Assembly: GCF_017355785.1 (NCBI RefSeq)
Contig: NZ_JAFEWE010000004.1
Coordinates: 310,001 to 374,000 of the forward strand
Origin: Desertivirga arenae
Lineage (GTDB): Bacteria > Bacteroidota > Bacteroidia > Sphingobacteriales > Sphingobacteriaceae
Direction: 5' to 3'
DNA: 64,000 nucleotides
In this document: in pieces, positions 17,443 to 25,740 of the stretch
Numbering within the stretch: position 1 is the stretch's first letter
How the letters are laid out: each line of letters starts with the position of its first letter
The notes under the pieces: model-generated
Databases searched by the model: none
Told to the model about the DNA's origin: nothing
Seen by the model: the letters and a program-made list of their open reading frames with translations, nothing else
Program-made: the position numbers and the translations under genes

Positions 17443-18876
17443 ATGGAACAGTACACTTCTCTAAGCAGCGTACAAAACGATATCAAAAGTGGCAAACTCC
17501 AGTTGTTGGAGCTTGTAAATACATATTTAGAGCGTATAGAAGACAAAAGGCATTTAAATGCTTTTGTAGAGGTTTATGCAAAGGAAGCAAAACAGCAGGC
17601 CATTGTAGTAAATGAGAAAATACTGGATGGATCAGGCGGTAAACTTGCTGGCATGGTGGTAGGAATAAAAGATCTTATATGTTATCAGGGGCATCAGGTA
17701 TCCGCAGGATCTAAAATCCTTGAAAATTATACCTCCATCTTTTCCTCTACCGTGGTAGAGCGTCTGTTGGCGGAAGACGCTATTATTATAGGCAGGCAAA
17801 ATTGTGACGAGTTTGCTATGGGGGGATCTAATGAGAACTCCTATTACGGACCTGTTAAGAATGATGCAGATAACTCGAAGGTGCCCGGCGGATCTTCAGG
17901 AGGTTCAGCAGTAGCTGTACAGGCTGGTTTGTGCCTTGCATCCTTAGGGACAGATACAGGAGGTTCGGTAAGACAACCGGCGGCGTTTTGTGGAGTGGTA
18001 GGTTTGAAACCTACTTATGGTCGCGTATCAAGGCATGGTATTATAGCTTATGCTTCCTCTTTTGATCAGGTCGGTCCTATTACTCACACTGTGGAAGACG
18101 CAGCTTTATTGATGGAAGTAATAGCCGGTCATGATGACTATGATAGTACTGCCTCTCAGCTCCCTGTTCCAGAATACTCACAGCAACTTTCGCTTTCAGG
18201 AAAGAAAAGGATAGCCTATCTTCCGGAAACTTTGTCTTCAGATGGTTTGGATCCAGAAGTTAAAGCTCTAACGGAGCAGACGATCCAGAAATTATTGGAT
18301 GAAGGCCACTCGGTTGAACCTATATCCTTTCCGTACCTGGATTACGTGGTTCCAACTTATTATATCTTAACTATGGCCGAGGCTTCATCTAATCTTGCAA
18401 GGTATGACGGAGTTCACTATGGTTATAGAAGTCCTAATGCTATAGATTTAGAAACTACATATAAAAAGTCACGCTCTGAAGCTTTTGGAGCAGAGGTTAA
18501 ACGTCGTATATTACTTGGATCTTTTGTACTTAGTGCTGGTCACTATGATGCCTTTTATGGAAAGGCCCAAAGAGTTAGGAGGTTAATCAGGGAAAAGACG
18601 GATGAGATTTTGGAGAACCACGATTTTATACTTCTTCCAACCACTCCTGGTCCTGCTTTTGGAATAGGAGAGAAAACCGATGATCCGGTAACAATGTATT
18701 TAGCTGATATATTTACAGTTCAGGCTTCTTTAGCAGGAATACCTGCAATCTCATTGCCTTTGGGAAAAACAAATAATAATTTACCTTTGGGAGTCCAGTT
18801 TATAGGGAAGCGGTTTGGTGAGGCTGAATTACTGGCTTTTTCTAAATATCTTTTAGATGTAACAAAAGCTCATTAA
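17443..18876 (+). CDS. gatA: Glu-tRNA(Gln)/Asp-tRNA(Asn) amidotransferase subunit A
   Basis: Glutaminase subunit of GatCAB, which converts mischarged Glu-tRNA(Gln) or Asp-tRNA(Asn) to the correct amide. From the ATG at 17443 the protein has 477 residues. The amidase triad is K76 (VVGIKDLIC), S151 (PGGSSGGSA) and S175 (GTDTGGSVRQPA). An upstream in-frame TTG at 17416 would add nine unconvincing residues. gatB and gatC are not nearby, as is common in this phylum. The gene stands behind the tatA terminator, so it needs its own promoter, which I could not define. Confidence 0.95.
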   Translation: MEQYTSLSSVQNDIKSGKLQLLELVNTYLERIEDKRHLNAFVEVYAKEAKQQAIVVNEKILDGSGGKLAGMVVGIKDLICYQGHQVSAGSKILENYTSIFSSTVVERLLAEDAIIIGRQNCDEFAMGGSNENSYYGPVKNDADNSKVPGGSSGGSAVAVQAGLCLASLGTDTGGSVRQPAAFCGVVGLKPTYGRVSRHGIIAYASSFDQVGPITHTVEDAALLMEVIAGHDDYDSTASQLPVPEYSQQLSLSGKKRIAYLPETLSSDGLDPEVKALTEQTIQKLLDEGHSVEPISFPYLDYVVPTYYILTMAEASSNLARYDGVHYGYRSPNAIDLETTYKKSRSEAFGAEVKRRILLGSFVLSAGHYDAFYGKAQRVRRLIREKTDEILENHDFILLPTTPGPAFGIGEKTDDPVTMYLADIFTVQASLAGIPAISLPLGKTNNNLPLGVQFIGKRFGEAELLAFSKYLLDVTKAH

Positions 18877-18926
18877 ATGGGTAAAAGGTAGTCAGATGTC
18901 TGGCTATAAAGCATTTACTTGAAAAA

Positions 18927-20132
18927 ATGATGAGAAGAGGAAGTATTAAAGTAATTTTTTATGCACTAAGTTTTACTTTATTGTCCCTGACTACCTCAGG
19001 GAAAGAGAAGGTTGTATCTGTAAAATCCAGTGTTTCTGAAAAGAAGGCAATAGACCCTTCCGAGTATAGGAGAACTTTAGAGAGTATCACAAAGACTGTG
19101 CCTTTGAGTTATAATGAGCCTGTCAGGAAAATGATTAATTATTATCTAAGTAATCATCGTGACAGGTTTTCCAGGATGCTGGGTTTATCTCAATATTATT
19201 TCCCTATTTACGAAAAGGTATTCACGTCAAAAGGTGTTCCTGAAGAGATAAAATTCCTTTCAGTAGTTGAATCTTCACTGAATCCATTCGCTACATCTAC
19301 AGCACAAGCCGGTGGCCTTTGGCAATTTCTTGAGCCGGTAGGAAAGAAATATGGTTTAGCAATTAATGATACTATCGACGAGCGCAGAGATCCGGTGCTT
19401 GCATGTAATGCCGCTGCAGATTATTTGCTGGAATCCTATGGGATGTATAAAGATTGGTTACTGGCAATTGCATCTTATAATTGTGGTAGGAATAATATCC
19501 GCTGGGCTATGGAAAATAATCCCGGTTTAACAGATTATTGGTCTCTTAGACAGTATTTACCTGTTGAAACTCAAAATTATGTTCCTGCTTTTATTGCCAC
19601 TGTTTACTTGATGAATAATGCTAAAAAACATGGAATTTATTCGTCCGAGCCAAACTTCGGTATATTTACTAAAGAAGTATCAGTTAACAGACCTGTTAGT
19701 TTACAAAGCGTTGCTAAGGCAATTAATGTTAATTTATCCGATCTGTGTGTTTTAAACGCTGCTTACAAAAACCAGGTTGTGAATGGATGTTCTTCTGCTC
19801 CAAAAAAATTGGTTATACCTGTTATCAAAGATTATATTTACTCTGCATTGGTTGATGAGTGTAAGAAGCCGGGAAAACTAAAGTATGAGTTAAAGCTCGA
19901 CTATATTGTGCCGGTCGAGACAACACTTGCAACTGTTAACGTGGCTGCTAAGGCTAGTCAGGCGAAGTACAAAGCCGTTAACACTTATATCATGTATAGA
20001 GTGAAGGAGGGCGATACTCTTGACTCTATTGTAGAGAGATTTAATTCTACTGAGGAAGAAGTGAAGATCTTAAACAAACTGAAGCATTACTCAGTAAAGC
20101 CTGGAATGGTTTTAAAAATAGTTCAAAGCTAG
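18927..20132 (+). CDS. Lytic transglycosylase with LysM domain (MltD-like)
   Basis: Cleaves peptidoglycan glycan strands to 1,6-anhydro-muropeptides in the periplasm. The 401-residue protein has a signal peptide (about residues 1-25). The SLT domain carries catalytic E115 in VVESSLNPFATSTAQAGGLWQF, plus the second signature ASYNCGRNNI near residue 190. A C-terminal LysM motif follows (MYRVKEGDTLDSIVERFNST, about 351-400), which would bind peptidoglycan. A perfect bidirectional terminator follows the stop. Confidence 0.92.
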   Translation: MMRRGSIKVIFYALSFTLLSLTTSGKEKVVSVKSSVSEKKAIDPSEYRRTLESITKTVPLSYNEPVRKMINYYLSNHRDRFSRMLGLSQYYFPIYEKVFTSKGVPEEIKFLSVVESSLNPFATSTAQAGGLWQFLEPVGKKYGLAINDTIDERRDPVLACNAAADYLLESYGMYKDWLLAIASYNCGRNNIRWAMENNPGLTDYWSLRQYLPVETQNYVPAFIATVYLMNNAKKHGIYSSEPNFGIFTKEVSVNRPVSLQSVAKAINVNLSDLCVLNAAYKNQVVNGCSSAPKKLVIPVIKDYIYSALVDECKKPGKLKYELKLDYIVPVETTLATVNVAAKASQAKYKAVNTYIMYRVKEGDTLDSIVERFNSTEEEVKILNKLKHYSVKPGMVLKIVQS

Positions 20133-20150
20133 GAATAGTCATGATTTTTA

Positions 20151-20184
20151 AAAAAGGCGCTTTCTACAGAAAGCGCCTTTTTCG
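20151..20184. terminator. Bidirectional intrinsic terminator
   Basis: Perfect 14-bp stem (AAAAAGGCGCTTTC with GAAAGCGCCTTTTT) and a 4-base loop. The A and T tracts let it work for both the transglycosylase on the forward strand and the pectinesterase on the reverse strand, whose stops flank it. Confidence 0.9.
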
Positions 20185-20199
20185 TTGTATATTTTTTTA

Positions 20200-21165
20200 T
20201 TAATAAGGGATCCAGCCTCTGAAGATATTTTCCAAAGTATATTCCTTTAACTCGTTTTCGCTTAACTGATGAGACCATTGTACCCGCTGTTCCGGTTTAA
20301 ACCCTGCTCCCTTGTTCTTATACTCTGCAAAGTATGCGGTTTTCTCGTTTGAGTCTTTCCCCCAATTATCCCAACCCTTTAAGTTAATAACCTTACTCAT
20401 TGTGGAATTTATAAATACAACCTTCGCGAAAGGTCGCCATGGGCGTCCGAGAAAGAAGGAGCCATCCGCTCCATCACCACTTAATTTACAGTTTAAGAAT
20501 ACGTATCCGTATTTGGTGGTATCGGGAGTTGAGGCCGCAGTCACATAACCAGATTTTTTACAATAAAGTTCACAGTTGTCAAATACCGCTGTTGATGAAC
20601 CGAAAATAAAGTCTACAGTACCCTCAATATAGCAGTTCTTATAATACTGCCGGCTGCCTCTTCCGAAGGTATAAAGGGTGTCTTGAAATCCAAGAAAACG
20701 ACAGTTTTTAAACATCATTTTATCTCCCGCTGACCATACTGCTACAGCTTGACCCACCGGGCCAGCAGAATTTTGAAACGTGATATTTTCGGCTGAGAAG
20801 TTGTCTCCGTAGATGAAGAAGCTTGATGAACCAGATGTTCCAATCTCTTCTCCAAAGCGATTCTTTTTCTGTGCCCAATCATCAAAAGTGAGGATCGTTT
20901 TGTCAACATCTTCACCTATAAACTTGACCATCTGCTTTGAGCCAGCCAGTATAAGCTTCTCCTTATAAATACCTTTTTTAATAAAAATGGTAGTAGTTTT
21001 CTTTCTCATATCTGGCACTGCATCAATTGCATCCTGAACGGTTTTGAAATTTCCGCTTCCATCTTGTGCTACAATGAAATCATACTTTTCTGTTTGCCTT
21101 GCATATGATAAAGGAGATGAAAAGATAAAAAGTAATAGAAAAAAATAACGAGTTAATTTTAACAT
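20200..21165 (-). CDS. Secreted pectinesterase
   Basis: De-esterifies methylated homogalacturonan. The 321-residue protein has a signal peptide (cleavage near residue 22) and then a right-handed beta-helix of the CE8 family. All family sites are present: Q139 in QAVAV, the first catalytic D162 in FQDTLYT, D185 in VDFIFG and the substrate arginine R241 in LGRPW. It is unusual that no polysaccharide-utilisation genes (susC/susD, pectate lyase, regulators) surround it; neighbours are housekeeping genes on both sides. Confidence 0.93.
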   Translation of the reverse strand: MLKLTRYFFLLLFIFSSPLSYARQTEKYDFIVAQDGSGNFKTVQDAIDAVPDMRKKTTTIFIKKGIYKEKLILAGSKQMVKFIGEDVDKTILTFDDWAQKKNRFGEEIGTSGSSSFFIYGDNFSAENITFQNSAGPVGQAVAVWSAGDKMMFKNCRFLGFQDTLYTFGRGSRQYYKNCYIEGTVDFIFGSSTAVFDNCELYCKKSGYVTAASTPDTTKYGYVFLNCKLSGDGADGSFFLGRPWRPFAKVVFINSTMSKVINLKGWDNWGKDSNEKTAYFAEYKNKGAGFKPEQRVQWSHQLSENELKEYTLENIFRGWIPY

Positions 21166-21256
21166 AGAAGTATAACTGGTATTAATAGGTTTCTTAAATA
21201 GAGGTCACTACCTTGTGATTACAACTGAAACTGATTTAGCTGTAAACCTTCATCAT

Positions 21257-21946
21257 TTATAACAAAACTTTCAATTCTTTTAAATGAGATATTTCTCTTT
21301 CAATATCTAAAGGAGTGGCTTTACCTTCAGGATTAAAATAGATAGCATCAATTCCAAAAGCCAAGGCCCCTCGAATGTCAGCCTCCAGACTATCCCCAAT
21401 CATTAGGCTTTCTTCCTTTTTAGCTCCGGCGCTCTTAAGAGCAAATTCGAAAATTGCTTTATCTGGCTTATTTACGCCTACCACTTCGGAAATTATAATG
21501 TTTTCAAAATATTTCCCGAGATCACTTAATTCAATCTTCATTTCAGTTGATTCCTTAAAACCATTTGATATAAGGTGTAGACTGTATTTGGAACTCAAAT
21601 ACTTAAGGGTTTCATGTGCTTCCGGGAATAAGTTTGTTTTCGTTGGGCAAATACGAACGTAATCGTCTTCAAAAGCGGCAGGTATTGTCTCCGGCAGAAG
21701 GCCCAGATCAAGAAACGTTTTTTTGAATCTTGTTTCCCTTAATTCTTGCTTGCTGATCTTTCCTAAATGATAAGCAGTCCAAAGCTCATGGTTGTTCTTT
21801 GTGTAAATGTCAATGAAAGTTTTTGAACATGAAACGCCAAGGTCACAAAGAGAATAAACTTCAAATAGTTCTGTTAATGTTTCTTCTGCGTTCTTATCAA
21901 AGTCCCAGATCGTGTGATCCAGATCGAAAAATATATGCTTATACAT
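21257..21946 (-). CDS. YjjG-type pyrimidine nucleotidase (HAD superfamily)
   Basis: A 229-residue HAD hydrolase of the YjjG group, which dephosphorylates noncanonical pyrimidine nucleotides. HAD motif I is FFDLDHTIWD with nucleophile D8 and general acid D10. Motif II is HLISNGF near residue 120, motif III the lysine in VVGVNKPDKAIF, and motif IV LMIGDSLEADIRGA. The DHTIWD variation is typical of YjjG. It shares the reverse strand with upp (48-base gap), a sensible pyrimidine pairing. The sequence ATATTTGCAGCG directly precedes the ATG. Confidence 0.9.
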   Translation of the reverse strand: MYKHIFFDLDHTIWDFDKNAEETLTELFEVYSLCDLGVSCSKTFIDIYTKNNHELWTAYHLGKISKQELRETRFKKTFLDLGLLPETIPAAFEDDYVRICPTKTNLFPEAHETLKYLSSKYSLHLISNGFKESTEMKIELSDLGKYFENIIISEVVGVNKPDKAIFEFALKSAGAKKEESLMIGDSLEADIRGALAFGIDAIYFNPEGKATPLDIEREISHLKELKVLL

Positions 21947-21994
21947 CGCTGCAAATATCCGAAAGATTTACCTCGACTGAGCATGAAAAACAGG

Positions 21995-22639
21995 TTATCC
22001 GTCTTTTTGCCCGAATGAAAGATCTCCTGCATCTCCCAGCCCAGGTACAATATATGCTTTCGTGGTCATTTCATCATCAATTGCCCCCAGCCAGAGTTTT
22101 GCATGAGGCAGGTTAGCGCGTACGTGAGCTACTCCCTCAGTGCTTGCAATGACAGAAACAATATGAAGTTGTCTAATTTCATACTGCTGTAATAGCTCCT
22201 TACAACTTAAAACAATACTCTGTCCTGTAGCAAGCATAGGGTCTGATATTATTACAACTTTGTGGTTTAAGTCGGGACTTGAAACATACTCTTTCACGAT
22301 AGTAAAGCCGCCGCCTTTGGTGTCCTGTCGAAAGGCTGCAATAAAAGCAGAATCGGCTTTGTCAAAAAAATTAAGTAGTCCCTGATGTAAAGGTAGTCCT
22401 GCCCTTAGAATAGTAGCAAGAACAGGTTGTTCCTGTATAATAGGAACTACAGCTGTACCTAAAGGTGTTTCAAATTCAGTTTCAATGTAAATAAGAGTTT
22501 TACTTATCTCGTAAGCGAAGATCTCGCCTATGCGCTCCATATTTCTTCTAAACCGCATGCTGTCTACCTGAATGTTGGCATCGCGTAACTCGGCTATAAA
22601 ATTATTTGCTACGGAAGAGTTGTTACTTAGTACAAACAT
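21995..22639 (-). CDS. upp: Uracil phosphoribosyltransferase
   Basis: Pyrimidine salvage: converts uracil and PRPP to UMP. The 214-residue enzyme shows the family parts VVPIIQEQPVLATILRAGLPLHQGLL near residue 60 and the PRPP-binding VVIISDPMLATGQSIVLS near residue 125 (Q replaces the more usual G in ATGGS). The C-terminal uracil-binding segment is YIVPGLGDAGDLSFGQ. The 12-base element shared with porV and the amidohydrolase gene lies 82-93 bases upstream of the ATG. Confidence 0.95.
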   Translation of the reverse strand: MFVLSNNSSVANNFIAELRDANIQVDSMRFRRNMERIGEIFAYEISKTLIYIETEFETPLGTAVVPIIQEQPVLATILRAGLPLHQGLLNFFDKADSAFIAAFRQDTKGGGFTIVKEYVSSPDLNHKVVIISDPMLATGQSIVLSCKELLQQYEIRQLHIVSVIASTEGVAHVRANLPHAKLWLGAIDDEMTTKAYIVPGLGDAGDLSFGQKDG

Positions 22640-22720
22640 GATATTTAAAATTAAGCATTCTGTGTTGAAGGAACAGATATCTTTTCTAAAAGTGAGATCA
22701 TGGGATGAATTATTTTACTA

Positions 22721-22732
22721 AACAACAATTAT
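22721..22732 (-). repeat. 12-base element ATAATTGTTGTT, copy 2
   Basis: Exact reverse-strand copy of the element seen before the amidohydrolase and porV genes, in sense orientation upstream of upp. Confidence 0.4.
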
Positions 22733-22755
22733 TTTTTTTAAGAAACTAATTATCA

Positions 22756-22839
22756 ATGGCTAACGTTCATACCTCGAAAGCCAGGCTTTCATGATTGTTA
22801 AATAAGGTTTATCGGGGGGCCACGAGGTGGTCCCTTTTT
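22756..22839 (+). ncRNA. Candidate short RNA or leader ending in an intrinsic terminator
   Basis: Between divergent upp and uvrB, the forward strand carries three elements: a 12-codon open frame (22756-22794), a perfect 7-bp hairpin GAAAGCC-A-GGCTTTC (22776-22790), and a GC-rich terminator hairpin (22816-22834) followed by T5. The terminator lies upstream of the likely uvrB promoter, so it would end a short transcript starting within this 240-base gap rather than regulate uvrB by attenuation. No annotated gene needs it. This is inference from structure only. Confidence 0.4.
22816..22839 (+). terminator. Intrinsic terminator upstream of the uvrB promoter
   Basis: An 8-bp stem (GGGGCCAC with GTGGTCCC, one G-T pair), loop GAG, then TTTTT. 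The reverse strand lacks a T tract after the stem, so it acts on forward transcripts. Confidence 0.7.
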
Positions 22840-22867
22840 AATTACCTTCCAAATTTCTTATAATGCT

Positions 22868-22875
22868 TATCTTTG
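22868..22875 (+). promoter_or_regulatory. -7 box TATCTTTG of uvrB
   Basis: Perfect TAnnTTTG match, 7 bases before the uvrB ATG; predicts a very short 5' untranslated region. Confidence 0.5.
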
Positions 22876-22882
22876 ATATTGC

Positions 22883-24928
22883 ATGGATTTTAAACTTATA
22901 TCTGATTATTCGCCCACCGGAGATCAGCCAGAAGCTATAAGGCAGTTGGTTGAGGGAGTTAGGAGTGAAGAGCATTATCAAACGCTTTTAGGAGTAACGG
23001 GGTCAGGTAAAACATTTACCGTTGCTAATGTTATTCAACAAACTCAAAAGCCTACTTTGATTCTTAGTCATAATAAAACACTAGCAGCGCAGCTATATGG
23101 AGAGTTCAAACAGTTTTTTCCAGATAACTCTGTTAACTATTTTGTTTCTTATTATGACTACTACCAGCCTGAGGCATATATATCTACTACAAACACTTAT
23201 ATCGAAAAGGATCTCCAGATTAATGAGGAGATTGAAAAACTGCGACTGAGAACAACGTCCTCATTAATGTCGGGAAGAAGGGATATAATTGTTGTATCGT
23301 CCATATCCTGCATTTATGGTATGGGAAACCCGGAGGACTTCTCCAATTCAGTTTTCAAAATCGCCGTTGGAACAAGGATCAGTAGAAATTCATTCTTACA
23401 CCGCCTTGTTGAGATCCTTTATTCCCGTACTTCAGCTGATTTTAGAAGAGGGACATTCCGGGTAAAGGGAGATACTGTAGATATCTACCCTCCTTACATG
23501 GACTTTGCGTACAGAGTTTGTTTTTTTGGAGACGATATCGAGGAAATGATGACTATCGACCCCTCTACTGGTAAGACCCTCGAAAAAATGTCTCACATGG
23601 CTATTTACCCAGCCAATCTTTTTGTTACCCCCAAAGATCGTTTTAATCAATCCATTTGGGCGATACAGGAAGAATTGGAAGTAAGGAAACAACAATTTGT
23701 GCAAGAGCAGCGCTTTCTGGAAGCAAAAAGACTGGAAGAAAGAGTTAATTACGACCTTGAAATGATCCGTGAGTTGGGTTATTGCAGCGGGATTGAAAAT
23801 TACTCACGTTTTTTTGATGGTAGACAACCCGGTATGCGTCCATTTTGCCTACTGGATTATTTTCCGGATGATTACCTGATGGTTATAGATGAAAGTCACG
23901 TTACTGTTCCTCAGATACGGGCAATGTACGGTGGAGATAGGTCCCGGAAAATGTCGTTGGTAGATTACGGATTCAGATTACCAGCGGCCTTAGATAACAG
24001 GCCTCTGAACTTTGAGGAATTTGAGCGACTGGCACCGCAGACTATTTATGTAAGTGCAACTCCCGGCGATTATGAATTACAGCAAACAGGAGGGGTGGTT
24101 GTAGAACAGGTGATTCGACCTACTGGATTATTAGATCCTCCGATAGATGTGAGGCCTATAATTAATCAGGTTGATGACTTACTGGAGGAAGTTGAACAAA
24201 CGGTTAAGCAAGGCGACCGGATTTTGGTTACAACGCTTACTAAGCGAATGGCTGAAGAGCTGACCAAGTACATGGACAGACTTGGTATTCGTGTAAGGTA
24301 CATTCACTCAGAAGTAAAAACTCTCGAAAGAGTTGAGATATTGAGGGGCTTGAGATTGGGCGAATTTGATGTGCTGGTTGGAATAAATTTGTTAAGAGAG
24401 GGACTGGATTTGCCGGAAGTTTCCTTGGTTGCAATTTTAGATGCGGATAAAGAAGGCTTTTTACGATCAGAACGTTCTTTGATACAGACTATCGGACGTG
24501 CTGCGCGGAATGATAGGGGACGAGTTATTATGTACGCTGATTCAATTACTGAGAGCATGCGTATCACTATTGAGGAAACAAATCGCCGGCGAGAGAAACA
24601 GATGAAATATAACGAGGAACACGGAATTGTACCTAGAACGGTAGGTAAATCCCGTGAAGCGATTATTGAACAAACTTCTGTGGTTGATTTTAAAGGTGGG
24701 GTGCAGAAAGCTTATGTTGATAGCGCTGATACGTTGGAGTCTATTGCAGCTGATCCAATAGTCCAATACATGAGTAAGCCTGAGCTTCAAAAGGCGATCG
24801 ATAAAACGAAGAAAGACATGATGGCTGCAGCAAAAGATATGGATTTCCTTCTAGCCGCAAAACTTAGGGACGAAATGTTTGCCCTGGAAAAGATGATGGA
24901 GGATAAATTTGCAAAAAAAGCACCTTGA
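22883..24928 (+). CDS. uvrB: Excinuclease ABC subunit B
   Basis: DNA-damage-binding helicase-like subunit of nucleotide excision repair, working with UvrA and UvrC. The 681-residue length is normal. Visible are Walker A GVTGSGKT (37-44), the beta-hairpin region VNYFVSYYDYYQPEAYI (about 90-105) that inserts into DNA, MVIDESHV as Walker B, QTIGRAARN as helicase motif VI, and the C-terminal UVR motif (about 640-675, LQKAIDKTKKDMM to FALEKMM) that contacts UvrC. The gene has its own promoter and is followed by ywbE after a 46-base gap. Confidence 0.97.
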   Translation: MDFKLISDYSPTGDQPEAIRQLVEGVRSEEHYQTLLGVTGSGKTFTVANVIQQTQKPTLILSHNKTLAAQLYGEFKQFFPDNSVNYFVSYYDYYQPEAYISTTNTYIEKDLQINEEIEKLRLRTTSSLMSGRRDIIVVSSISCIYGMGNPEDFSNSVFKIAVGTRISRNSFLHRLVEILYSRTSADFRRGTFRVKGDTVDIYPPYMDFAYRVCFFGDDIEEMMTIDPSTGKTLEKMSHMAIYPANLFVTPKDRFNQSIWAIQEELEVRKQQFVQEQRFLEAKRLEERVNYDLEMIRELGYCSGIENYSRFFDGRQPGMRPFCLLDYFPDDYLMVIDESHVTVPQIRAMYGGDRSRKMSLVDYGFRLPAALDNRPLNFEEFERLAPQTIYVSATPGDYELQQTGGVVVEQVIRPTGLLDPPIDVRPIINQVDDLLEEVEQTVKQGDRILVTTLTKRMAEELTKYMDRLGIRVRYIHSEVKTLERVEILRGLRLGEFDVLVGINLLREGLDLPEVSLVAILDADKEGFLRSERSLIQTIGRAARNDRGRVIMYADSITESMRITIEETNRRREKQMKYNEEHGIVPRTVGKSREAIIEQTSVVDFKGGVQKAYVDSADTLESIAADPIVQYMSKPELQKAIDKTKKDMMAAAKDMDFLLAAKLRDEMFALEKMMEDKFAKKAP

Positions 24929-24974
24929 TAAAAATCGGCGTAATCCTATTTCAATCAATGTAATCATAAAAAAA

Positions 24975-25175
24975 ATGAACGGACAAAATAGAAAAGATAT
25001 ATATCCAGGTCTCGAGGTTGATATTATATTAAAGAAAGACCAAAGGACTGGAAAGCTTACACGCGGTGTCGTAAAAGATTTATTAACTAGCTCTTCCTTC
25101 CATTCAAGAGGCATTAAAGTAAGACTCGAAGATGGACAAATCGGCAGGGTAGCTTCAATTGTCGACGAGGAGTAA
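24975..25175 (+). CDS. YwbE family protein
   Basis: A 66-residue protein of the YwbE/DUF2196 family, of unknown function. The family pattern is visible throughout: PGLEVDIILKKDQRTGKLTRGVVKDLLT, then HSRGIKVRLEDGQIGRV. The fold is probably a small SH3-like beta barrel. I chose the ATG at 24975 because upstream sequence back to 24909 overlaps the end of uvrB and is not conserved-looking. It is likely cotranscribed with uvrB. Confidence 0.88.
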   Translation: MNGQNRKDIYPGLEVDIILKKDQRTGKLTRGVVKDLLTSSSFHSRGIKVRLEDGQIGRVASIVDEE

Positions 25176-25236
25176 ATAGATTGGCCTTGATCTTGCTGAT
25201 AAAAGATAATTATCATAGAATTGCAACGTTAAATAG

Positions 25237-25254
25237 CTTCAGAAACTTCTGAAG
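25237..25254. repeat. Perfect inverted repeat before the DUF4834 gene
   Basis: CTTCAGAA-AC-TTCTGAAG, 8-bp arms with a 2-base spacer, 32 bases upstream of the DUF4834 ATG. The short spacer fits a dimeric operator better than a terminator; no T run follows. Confidence 0.35.
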
Positions 25255-25286
25255 ATATTTGTAGTCAAAATTGCACACGTTTAAAA

Positions 25287-25550
25287 ATGGCAGTAATTAA
25301 ATTTTTATTTATATCCATCTTGGTAATGTGGCTGATAAAGCAGATCGTTAAACTGCTTTTACCCATGTTGTTTCAAAAGGTGGTTAGCAAAGCTCAGGAA
25401 AACGCTCAGGCTCAATATCAAAGCCAGCAGAATTACCAGCAACAAAAACCTATTGGTAAGATATCAGTTGATTATGTCCCTCCGAAAGATAAGGAAGCCA
25501 GGGCTGCTGATAAAGCAGGCGACTTTATTGACTTTGAAGAGGTAAAATAA
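25287..25550 (+). CDS. DUF4834 family membrane protein
   Basis: An 87-residue protein with one N-terminal transmembrane helix (VIKFLFISILVMWLIKQIVKLLLPMLF), a glutamine-rich linker (AQAQYQSQQNYQQQ) and the conserved tail KISVDYVPPKDKEARAADKAGDFIDFEEV that defines DUF4834. Function is unknown. It is followed by an intrinsic terminator, so it ends a unit that may begin at uvrB or at a promoter just upstream. Confidence 0.85.
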   Translation: MAVIKFLFISILVMWLIKQIVKLLLPMLFQKVVSKAQENAQAQYQSQQNYQQQKPIGKISVDYVPPKDKEARAADKAGDFIDFEEVK

Positions 25551-25560
25551 AAGTCAGTAC

Positions 25561-25592
25561 AGGTTCTTAATGCATTTTAAGAACCTTTTTTT
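25561..25592 (+). terminator. Intrinsic terminator after the DUF4834 gene
   Basis: Perfect 10-bp stem AGGTTCTTAA/TTAAGAACCT with a 6-base loop, followed by seven T. Confidence 0.85.
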
Positions 25593-25690
25593 CGACTTAT
25601 TAATATACTGTAGCTTCGAGCCCATTCACTTAATTCTTTTGTAGTACCATCCCATCAGTAGTTTATTTGCGTGGCTACTAAAATATTCCA

Positions 25691-25719
25691 TTGTACATCT
25701 ATCCTTTTTTCTATTTTTG
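25691..25719 (+). promoter_or_regulatory. Bacteroidota-type promoter of the yfhO-like gene
   Basis: TTG at 25691-25693, an 18-base spacer, then a perfect -7 box TATTTTTG at 25712-25719, 21 bases upstream of the ATG. Both promoter elements are present here. Confidence 0.6.
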
Positions 25720-25740
25720 ATACCCAACAATTTTTGAAGA

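Noticed and set aside
22756-22794. Leader peptide controlling uvrB by attenuation
   Set aside because: The 12-codon frame has no run of a regulatory amino acid and the terminator lies upstream of the likely uvrB promoter.
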